From an uncultured Bacteroidota bacterium (GTDB taxonomy: Bacteria > Bacteroidota > Bacteroidia > 2-12-FULL-35-15), in contig CAILDT010000040.1 of assembly GCA_903833025.1 (NCBI GenBank), positions 1-5,839 on the forward strand: DNA of 5,839 nucleotides, in the 5' to 3' direction. Below the pieces are notes generated by a model that worked only from the letters and a program-made list of their open reading frames with translations, was not told the origin of the DNA and searched no databases. The position numbers and the translations under genes were made by a program. Below, piece after piece: positions 1-5,839 of the stretch (position 1 is its first letter; each line of letters starts with the position of its first letter).

Positions 1-640
1 CAACGAACACGATAAACGAAATATCCGAATGCTTTATTCCTATGTTATTAATGGCTACTTCCCAAGTTACTGTATAAATTATTGTTGAAGACAAAGTCAA
101 TAAAATATCTGAAAGTATTTTTTTATTATCTGAAATGTCAGCAGGAAATACTTTTTTGTCAGGGTCATCATCCGTTGATTGGTGTGTTTCCAATCGCATC
201 ACCTGAACGAAAATAAATATTTCTTTAAAGATGATAAAAAGAATAAATGGTATTATGATAAAATTTATGTCGATGGAATTGGTTATCAGAATAACAATAA
301 AAACTGTATTCACTAAATGAATGAGTGCTGCAAATCCAAGTATTGATTCATTAAACTCGTTCAAACAACCTTTCGGACCTTCGTAATAAGTTAGGTTTTG
401 GAAAAAGATGTGCCTGATGTGTTTGTACTTTAAAACAAAGGCATAAAAATCTAACACAACAATTATCAGCAGAAAAATACCAAATGGATTGTTTTTTATT
501 ACCGAAGTATTGTCGTGAAAATAATAATTTGCTTGGTTGAAAATGTAATTTTTAAAGAGAAGGTGATAGATGGAAACGAATGTTATGAACGCCAAATTCA
601 TAATCACGCCACGATAGTTTTTATAGAAGTTGCTTTTCAT
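1..640 (-). CDS. Unidentified multi-pass membrane protein, 3' end outside window
   Basis: An ATG at 640-638 opens a frame that stays open for 213 codons to the window edge, so the C-terminus is missing. I do not recognise the family. The protein starts MKSNFYKNYRG and is rich in Ile, Phe and Tyr. Likely membrane segments lie near residues 12-29, 53-70, 99-121 and 125-145, with a possible fifth near 178-197. A charged, Asp-rich loop at about 151-174 (TDDDPDKK) probably lies outside the membrane, and a short polar segment with KYKHIRH lies at 71-77. No catalytic motif is visible. The start overlaps the last 20 nt of ispF in a different frame, which suggests translational coupling and membership of the porV-ispF transcription unit. 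A later in-frame Met at residue 14 is an alternative start that would remove the overlap, but it would cut into the first hydrophobic segment. Existence of the gene is well supported by the long open frame; its role is unknown. Confidence 0.8.
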   Translation of the reverse strand, partial: MKSNFYKNYRGVIMNLAFITFVSIYHLLFKNYIFNQANYYFHDNTSVIKNNPFGIFLLIIVVLDFYAFVLKYKHIRHIFFQNLTYYEGPKGCLNEFNESILGFAALIHLVNTVFIVILITNSIDINFIIIPFILFIIFKEIFIFVQVMRLETHQSTDDDPDKKVFPADISDNKKILSDILLTLSSTIIYTVTWEVAINNIGIKHSDISFIVFV

Positions 641-1118
641 CCGATTGCTGAATCAAGGCAACTGCATAAGCACAAACGCCTTCTTCTCGCCCCACATATC
701 CCATTGATTCGTTAGTTGTAGCTTTTATGGAAATATCTTTTGGTTCAATTTTTAGTATCGGAGCAAGTGTTTGTTTCATCTCATCGATATGAGGATTTAT
801 TTTCGGGTTTTCTAAAACGATGGTGCAATCAATATTTCCGATGGAGTAGTTTTCGTTGCTTAGTAATTCCATCACTTTAGCAAGTAAAATTTTGCTGTCG
901 ATGTTTTTAAATTCTGAAGAAGTGTTGGGGAATTGATTGCCTATATCTCTCATTCCGGCTGCGCCAAGTAAGGCATCGCAAATAGCGTGAATTAATACGT
1001 CAGCATCCGAATGACCTGTTGCGCCTTTTGTATGATTTAATTTTATGCCTCCTAACCAGAATTGTTTTCCCGCTGCTAATTGATGTACATCAAAACCAAA
1101 ACCTACTTTTATTTTCAT
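621..1118 (-). CDS. ispF: 2-C-methyl-D-erythritol 2,4-cyclodiphosphate synthase (IspF)
   Basis: Cytosolic enzyme of the non-mevalonate (MEP) isoprenoid pathway. It converts CDP-methylerythritol 2-phosphate to methylerythritol 2,4-cyclodiphosphate with release of CMP. The 165-residue length fits the family (about 155-165), and the protein is complete. Visible family motifs are GFGFDVHQL at 6-14, with the metal ligands Asp10 and His12; GATGHSDADVLIHAICDALLG at 32-52, with the conserved His36-Ser37 and the third metal ligand His44; MRDIGNQFP at 56-64; NIDCTIVLENPKI at 95-107; and KATTNESMGYVGREEG at 132-147, the nucleotide/diphosphate-contacting loop. The enzyme is known as a homotrimer with active sites between subunits. 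The ATG at 1118 directly follows the porV TAA with no spacing, so it is probably translated by coupling with porV. Its 3' end overlaps the next membrane-protein gene by 20 nt. No disrupted motif is seen. Confidence 0.97.
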   Translation of the reverse strand: MKIKVGFGFDVHQLAAGKQFWLGGIKLNHTKGATGHSDADVLIHAICDALLGAAGMRDIGNQFPNTSSEFKNIDSKILLAKVMELLSNENYSIGNIDCTIVLENPKINPHIDEMKQTLAPILKIEPKDISIKATTNESMGYVGREEGVCAYAVALIQQSDEKQLL

Positions 1119-2402
1119 TTATTTAGCATCGGCTTTCTCATCATTTTGAGCTTTGAAAGCATCAAAGTCGAACGTGAGGGTAAAGCGCAAAGTGTTTTCA
1201 AGCGGATTACGTTGTTGGGTTGGAATTAGGTATGCGAAATCTAAACCGAAAACGTTATATCTCACGCCTGCGCCAAGTGTAAAAAATTGGCGATTGCCTT
1301 TGTATGGGTTTTCGTAAAAGAAGCCTGCACGAACAGCGAAAAGTTTATTGTACCAATATTCTAATCCTGTTGCATAATTTATTTCTCTTAATTCCTCTTT
1401 GCTTCCGCCTGGTGCGTCGTTAAACGAACCAAGCATACCTTCGGTAACGCCTCTGTTTGGGTCTTTGCCATATAAAATTACCGGCTGCCCTGCACTATAA
1501 ACTACTCCTCCAGCTGAATTTCTTTCGTAAACTGGTGGTGTAGGAACCAATAATTTATTCGCATCACATTCAATAGAAATGGAGTTATAATCATCTAACT
1601 GACAAGTGAAAGAAGCACCTAAACGCATATTGATGGGAAGAAAATTGGAGGAAGTTAATCCGGTGGAAGCTCTATCAGAATAAGAAACTTTGGAACCTAT
1701 GTTGGAAATATTTAAACCAATAGCAGTAATGGCTTTTTTGCCTCCTGCAAGTTTAATTTTATCTTTTCGCCATAATGCCGAAACATCCACAGCTACAGCT
1801 CGCCCTGCACGAGTAGGTGCACCATCCACCACTGTTCCGCCGGTTAAGTTGGAATTAATATAGCGCACTGCGCCTCCGGCAGATAATGTTTTGCCTAATT
1901 TTATTCCGTAAGCCACATCCACAGCAAATTCATTGGGGCGGAAGTTACCTATTACCGTACCATTGGCATCCGTAAAAGTAATATCGCCTAACGAAAAATA
2001 ACGAAGCGAAGCACCTATCGTCCCGCGTTTTTTGGTTTTATAATAGTAAGATAAATAAGCAAGATTAATATCGGGCACCAAGGCGCGTAACCAAGGTGTG
2101 TAAGAAACACCTATTCCCATTTTTTTATCCACAAAAGCCAATTTTGAAGGGTTCCAGTGGATGGAATTTACATCGGGCGTGGAAGCAACACCTGCATCGC
2201 CCATTCCGCCAGCGCGACTATCGGGTGTAATAATTAAAAAAGGAACGGCTGTGGTAATAGTGTTCAGTTGGTTATTTAACTGTTGCCCTGCAATTGCATT
2301 GTAATTAATTTGTGCCGATAACAATCCATTTGCAAACACAAAAACAATTGCTGTTAAAGCAACTATTTTACTCCATATTTTTAATTTGTTCATTCGTTTC
2401 AT
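1119..2402 (-). CDS. porV: T9SS outer-membrane shuttle protein PorV (LptO)
   Basis: Outer-membrane beta-barrel of the FadL-like PorV/PorQ family. In characterised Bacteroidota it binds the C-terminal domain of cargo leaving the Sov/SprA translocon and carries it to PorU in the attachment complex. The 427-residue protein has a clear signal peptide: basic MKRMNKLKIWSK, a hydrophobic core at about 13-24, and likely cleavage after Ser29-Ala30, leaving an N-terminal Gln. The diagnostic PorV segment follows at 54-88: PFLIITPDSRAGGMGD, then GVASTPDVNSIHWNPSK. The rest is alternating aromatic/polar strands typical of a barrel. The last strand RFTLTFDFD is followed by a charged tail ending EKADAK. The start at 2402 gives two Met residues in close succession; Met4 (2393) is an alternative start that would still leave a signal peptide. 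An A-rich stretch precedes the ATG and no Shine-Dalgarno is seen, as is usual in Bacteroidota. The gene lies downstream of porU, its functional partner, and abuts ispF. Confidence 0.96.
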   Translation of the reverse strand: MKRMNKLKIWSKIVALTAIVFVFANGLLSAQINYNAIAGQQLNNQLNTITTAVPFLIITPDSRAGGMGDAGVASTPDVNSIHWNPSKLAFVDKKMGIGVSYTPWLRALVPDINLAYLSYYYKTKKRGTIGASLRYFSLGDITFTDANGTVIGNFRPNEFAVDVAYGIKLGKTLSAGGAVRYINSNLTGGTVVDGAPTRAGRAVAVDVSALWRKDKIKLAGGKKAITAIGLNISNIGSKVSYSDRASTGLTSSNFLPINMRLGASFTCQLDDYNSISIECDANKLLVPTPPVYERNSAGGVVYSAGQPVILYGKDPNRGVTEGMLGSFNDAPGGSKEELREINYATGLEYWYNKLFAVRAGFFYENPYKGNRQFFTLGAGVRYNVFGLDFAYLIPTQQRNPLENTLRFTLTFDFDAFKAQNDEKADAK

Positions 2403-2496
2403 TTGTTTTGGGGCGGCTAAATTAATAATTTATCTTTATTTGGGTTGTTTTTTTATTTTATTGACTTTAATTGCGTGTTTAACATCAATGTTAGAA
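2403..2496 (-). other. AT-rich leader upstream of porV
   Basis: This strongly AT-rich stretch separates the tandem repeat from the porV start. Read on the minus strand it is A-rich, with an A7 run and then AAATAAAGATAAATT. A weak match to the Bacteroidota -7 element TAnnTTTG occurs as TAATTTAG (one mismatch), but no TTTG/TTG lies at the expected distance upstream, so a promoter here is unproven. A perfect 6-bp inverted repeat with a 2-nt centre, TAACAT-CA-ATGTTA, sits at 2480-2493. No intrinsic terminator for porU is visible: I see no stem followed by a T-run on the minus strand. porU-porV readthrough is therefore plausible, with or without an internal promoter. Confidence 0.35.
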
Positions 2497-2748
2497 AGTT
2501 GGGCGTACACTTCAGAGGGTTTGGAGTGTACGTCAGAAAGTTCGGCGTACACTTCAGAGAGTTGGGAGTATACGTCGGAAAGTTCGGCGTACACTTCGGA
2601 GAGTTGGGAGTATACGTCAGAAAGTTCGGCGTACACTTCGGAGAGTTGGGAGTATACGTCGGAAAGTTCTGCGTACACTTCGGAGAGTTGGGAGTGTACG
2701 TCAGAAAGTTCTGCAAGGATTTCGGAAAGCTCTGCAAAGCAAAAAAGA
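2497..2748. repeat. 21-bp alternating tandem repeat between porU and porV
   Basis: Twelve consecutive 21-bp units start at 2497, 2518, 2539 and so on to 2728, with no insertion or deletion. Odd (A) units begin AGTTCGGCGTACAC and end TTCRGAG. Even (B) units begin AGTTGGGAGTATAC and end GTCRGAA. The A-B pair makes a 42-bp period. Units 1-10 each carry a GTRYAC hexamer (GTACAC in A, GTATAC or GTGTAC in B) at 2505, 2526, 2547, 2568, 2589, 2610, 2631, 2652, 2673 and 2694, all exactly 21 bp apart. Units 3-10 are nearly identical; units 1-2 and 11-12 are degenerate, and unit 12 is barely recognisable. The array is about half G+C, well above the AT-rich flank on the porV side. It occupies most of the 372-bp gap between the porU stop and porV start. 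Several frames are open across it because the unit is a multiple of three, which by itself is not evidence of coding. It is not CRISPR: there are no unique spacers. Confidence 0.95.
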
Positions 2749-2774
2749 GGTATTTATTCAAAGAAATCTGCATC

Positions 2775-5700
2775 TTAATTCAAAATAACCAATTTTTCAT
2801 ACTTTTCGGCAGTTGCACCTTGCGCCGTTTTCACTTTCACTCTGTATATATACACACCTCTGCCAATTTTATCTCCAAAATCATCTCTGCCATCCCAGTT
2901 AATAGGGTCGGAACGGAAACCATCCACGTTTACAAACTGGTCAATGCTTTTTACTAATTTGCCCGAAACGGTAAATACCTGAATTTGCACATCCAACGTT
3001 TGGCAACATTGGTTTTGCTCAAAATAAAACTGGGTTTTGGTAGTAAACGGGTTCGGATAATTAAGCACGTGGCTCAAAGCAAGGTCGGCTGATTGGGCTA
3101 CCACAAACTCGGTGTACGATTCGGACGAGTTATTATACACATCCCAAACCTTCAATTTCAGCGTGTGTTTTCCTTCACTTAATCCGGCAAACGGATAGCG
3201 GATGGAACCAGATTTATAACTATTTAAATCTGCCTGATAATAATCGTTCAACACTATTGAATTGGTGGTGTTGCCATCGAGAACGGCTGTGAGGTCGTGC
3301 CCAATGCCATTTCCAACAGTGTTAATTCCGCTCGCATCTTTTAAAGTGGAATATAAATCAGGTTTTTCATTAGTTGTTCCTCCATAAACAAATTTGGCAT
3401 CGTTCAAAAATAATTTTACTTCCGGACCAACAATATCGCTTACAGCCGAAGGATTGGTGCCTCCAACAAGTGCTTTTTCGTAATATCCTGCCGCATCAAT
3501 TGTTCCGTTTTCAGCATAATAACTTATTCTGCCTGTATCCACACGATACTCAATATCTTTAGGTACGATAAAACTAAAGCGAAAATGCCCGTTGGTAACA
3601 CTTACTTTACCTTTATACAATACATTTTTCTGAAGTTTAAAGGTAAATGGAGGACTTAGCGTAACTCCATCATTAGAAAGGGTTGTTATATTTATAGGTT
3701 TATCGTAAACCGTTGGATACAAAACTCCATTATAATTGCTTAAAATGTTATTGCTATTATCCCTCACAAAACCACTTATCGTCATCAACGAAAGTGCTTT
3801 CATCGTATCGTGACTTGCTGCAGAAACAAAATGAGAATTTATGGTATCGGTAGAAATATTGTATTTAGGATAATCTAGCGTTAATGCAGGGTCGCCAAGC
3901 AGGGTAAAGTTTCTGCCATTGGTGCTGTAGCCGTTCGGCAAATCTTTCATAATTTGGTATAAGTCGCCAAGGCGAGGCATACGGTTACCAATGGGAGTAA
4001 AGGCAGCAGCATAAAAAGATTGGTTCAAATAAAAATTAGGCGTAGCGTACGATTCTCGAACGGTAGTAAACAAAGCAATGCCAGCTCCTGTAGGGCTCAA
4101 AAAAGTATATTCTCCTGCGGAGATGCGCTCGGGGTCGTCATATCGGGCAAATTCGCAAGTGGCAGTAAAAATCAATGGCATATTATTCAAGTTGTTCCAG
4201 CCATTAATCTGCGAAATTTCCACTACTCGCTCGTGCGCCAAACCTACTTCGCCACCGTGCCCAGTATAATTCATAATCAAACAACCTTTTTCCACTCTTT
4301 TATTTATCGCATCTGCCGCGCCTGGGTACCTATCGCCACCTGGCGTAGCAACTTGCGGATATGAATCAAAATAAATTTTATCCACATTATAAACCTTGTC
4401 GCTATCCTTAATCATTGTCGCTAATTGGTCTGCCTGGCTGATGTGCAAATCGCCATCTTCATCATCAGCAATAAAACAAAGGGTGTTTCGCCAATCGCCA
4501 AAAGGAGAATTTAAAGTAGCATTAGTACAGGTGCTTGAAGGAGTATTGATGGTAGAAGGCAAACCAGTTTTTTTATAAAGAAATATCTTATTGAGAGCCG
4601 TATTAGCATCCGATTTTGTTTGAACCGGAAATCTTCCAATTCCCAAATCAACAGCACTTAACCCAGCACCACTTTGAATATCCATATTTCCTTCGGAGTC
4701 GTCCAAGCAACCATAAAAATCATCCGAAACATACGATTGTGCGGTAAGAAAAGATTCAACCGATTCGAAAGTAGGTATGAAATCGGAATTGTTGCTAAAG
4801 CGATGTTTGTTATCATAAGACCCGTCGCCAAATAACAATAAATATTTTGGAATTTGATTTACATTACCACCTGCTCTATCGTAAAACATCTTTAAAAAAT
4901 TTCGGATAGCCGAAATATCTTTCGCACCCGATGAAAATTCGTTGTAAATTTCATCCGTCGTAACCACCAATCCAGGAATGGAGTCGGTAGCAAAGTGATA
5001 ATCGGCAAGCTGCATTGCTTGGTCGTAAAAATCGGGGTGAGCAACAATAATCAAATCTTTATAAGTAAGGGAGTGTATATCCTGATTTTGTATTTTCCCA
5101 ATTGCAAAAGGGGTTGAGTAAGATAAGCCGTTATACGCAACAAACTGTCGTAATGAATCCGAAGCCAATGTAAACTGATAATTATTTCCGGCAACAGTTA
5201 AATTTTGTTGCATCGCATTTGTTGGGTCAGTAACTTCCCACACCTGAATTGGCGAAGTACTCGAAATAGTATATTGAGCTATGTTACCAGCACCCACCGA
5301 ACGCGAATCTCTAAAACTCAACTGGTTTCCGTTCATTATTAAATTCCGTCGAGCATTTACCTCAATATAATCTAACCACGCCACCGCATCGGTATTTTGT
5401 TTTACCACATTTACATTAATAATTTGATTGTTTGGGGTAAACGAAAAACAAGTTGAGCCTGTGCTTGCATAAGTATCTCCCGATTCAGCCGGAATAGAAA
5501 TGGTTGAACTTCCTGTTTGGCTGGTTACTGTATAAGTAGCATTTCCACCAGCTGTTAAATCTCGCGAAGCAACATTTGTTTTCACAGTGGCAGCAGCAGT
5601 ATCAATATTGGGAAAAGAGAATGAAAAATTATATGACGCTATGTTGTCGAAATACTCTCCAAACCATTGTCTGCCCGAATGAATAAGATTAACTTGGTCG

Positions 5701-5839
5701 TTTTCGTGATAAGCATAGTCATCAAACTTTGTAACAATATTAGTTGCACTACCCGAAGCCGATGTTTGTGTCTGAATTCTTTTCCCTACCCCTAAATCAG
5801 TATTAATAAAGTAATAAGCAGAATCAGAATAAAGATTAA
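2775..5839 (-). CDS. porU: T9SS C-terminal signal peptidase/sortase PorU, 5' end outside window
   Basis: Surface-attached cysteine peptidase (clan CD, family C25, gingipain-like). It removes the C-terminal sorting domain of T9SS cargo and, in characterised species, transpeptidates the cargo to anionic LPS. The frame is open without interruption from the window edge to the TAA at 2777-2775, giving 1020 visible residues. The family is usually about 1100-1250 residues, so roughly 100-200 N-terminal residues are missing. A GTG at 5585 is internal: the 84 codons before it read a conserved PorU-like segment, including NLIHSGRQWFGEYFD at visible 50-64. The C25 domain runs from about 260 (KDLIIVAHPDFYDQA), through LLLFGDGSYDN near 334-344, to LLGDPALTLDYP near 646-657. 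The likely catalytic dyad is His527 in TGHGG and Cys561 in TATCEF, 34 residues apart, close to the gingipain spacing. Ig-like beta domains follow, then a C-terminal domain from about 927 (YPNPF) ending RGVYIYRVKVK...KYEKLVILN, a T9SS CTD of the type retained in PorU. porV, its partner, is the next gene downstream. Confidence 0.95.
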   Translation of the reverse strand, partial: NLYSDSAYYFINTDLGVGKRIQTQTSASGSATNIVTKFDDYAYHENDQVNLIHSGRQWFGEYFDNIASYNFSFSFPNIDTAAATVKTNVASRDLTAGGNATYTVTSQTGSSTISIPAESGDTYASTGSTCFSFTPNNQIINVNVVKQNTDAVAWLDYIEVNARRNLIMNGNQLSFRDSRSVGAGNIAQYTISSTSPIQVWEVTDPTNAMQQNLTVAGNNYQFTLASDSLRQFVAYNGLSYSTPFAIGKIQNQDIHSLTYKDLIIVAHPDFYDQAMQLADYHFATDSIPGLVVTTDEIYNEFSSGAKDISAIRNFLKMFYDRAGGNVNQIPKYLLLFGDGSYDNKHRFSNNSDFIPTFESVESFLTAQSYVSDDFYGCLDDSEGNMDIQSGAGLSAVDLGIGRFPVQTKSDANTALNKIFLYKKTGLPSTINTPSSTCTNATLNSPFGDWRNTLCFIADDEDGDLHISQADQLATMIKDSDKVYNVDKIYFDSYPQVATPGGDRYPGAADAINKRVEKGCLIMNYTGHGGEVGLAHERVVEISQINGWNNLNNMPLIFTATCEFARYDDPERISAGEYTFLSPTGAGIALFTTVRESYATPNFYLNQSFYAAAFTPIGNRMPRLGDLYQIMKDLPNGYSTNGRNFTLLGDPALTLDYPKYNISTDTINSHFVSAASHDTMKALSLMTISGFVRDNSNNILSNYNGVLYPTVYDKPINITTLSNDGVTLSPPFTFKLQKNVLYKGKVSVTNGHFRFSFIVPKDIEYRVDTGRISYYAENGTIDAAGYYEKALVGGTNPSAVSDIVGPEVKLFLNDAKFVYGGTTNEKPDLYSTLKDASGINTVGNGIGHDLTAVLDGNTTNSIVLNDYYQADLNSYKSGSIRYPFAGLSEGKHTLKLKVWDVYNNSSESYTEFVVAQSADLALSHVLNYPNPFTTKTQFYFEQNQCCQTLDVQIQVFTVSGKLVKSIDQFVNVDGFRSDPINWDGRDDFGDKIGRGVYIYRVKVKTAQGATAEKYEKLVILN

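Noticed and set aside
515..715. Short plus-strand ORF across the ispF 3' end and the membrane-protein gene start
   Set aside because: It is antisense to two well-supported genes and has no recognisable features.
2497..2748. CRISPR array
   Set aside because: Units are contiguous 21-mers with no unique spacers between them, and no cas gene is in the window.
2700..2774. Intrinsic terminator after porU
   Set aside because: No GC-rich stem followed by a T-run is present on the minus strand. The only T-run (minus strand, about 2746-2741) is preceded by AT-rich sequence without a stem.
2445..2957. Plus-strand 170-codon ORF with GVYVRKF/GVHFGEL repeats
   Set aside because: It runs into the antisense of the porU 3' end, starts in AT-rich spacer DNA, and the variable positions of the array change residues in this frame. 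It is open mainly because the 21-bp unit lacks stops there.
3374..4578. Several plus-strand ORFs of 60-114 codons
   Set aside because: All lie antisense within porU, whose frame carries the conserved peptidase motifs. They look like shadows.
2775..5585. porU starting at the GTG at 5585
   Set aside because: The frame is open for another 84 codons to the window edge and those codons read conserved PorU-like sequence, so the GTG is an internal Val and the gene is cut by the window.

Overview
The window looks like an AT-rich Bacteroidota chromosome segment. The main reason is a porU-porV pair, core genes of the type IX secretion system (T9SS), which is essentially confined to that phylum. A-rich stretches rather than Shine-Dalgarno sequences precede the starts, which also fits. 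I cannot place it below phylum from sequence alone.

All supported genes lie on the minus strand and read from high to low coordinates. First is the 3' part of porU (5839 to 2775, 5' end outside the window), the C25-type sortase-like peptidase of T9SS. Next comes a 372-bp intergenic stretch dominated by a regular 21-bp tandem repeat (2497-2748). Then porV (2402 to 1119), the outer-membrane shuttle protein of the same system. Its stop directly abuts ispF (1118 to 621), an enzyme of the MEP isoprenoid pathway. The ispF 3' end overlaps by 20 nt an unidentified multi-pass membrane protein gene (640 to 1, 3' end outside the window).

PorU and PorV act together: PorV delivers cargo that has crossed the outer membrane to PorU, which removes the C-terminal sorting domain and transfers the protein to anionic LPS. 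ispF and the membrane protein are tightly packed behind porV and are probably co-transcribed with it, but a functional link to secretion is not shown by the sequence.

The most unusual element is the repeat between porU and porV. Twelve 21-bp units alternate between two types, giving a 42-bp higher-order period. Ten consecutive units carry a GTRYAC core at exactly 21-bp spacing. Four of the six reading frames stay open across it. It could be a phased protein-binding array, a source of RNA hairpins, a decaying coding minisatellite, or neutral expansion.
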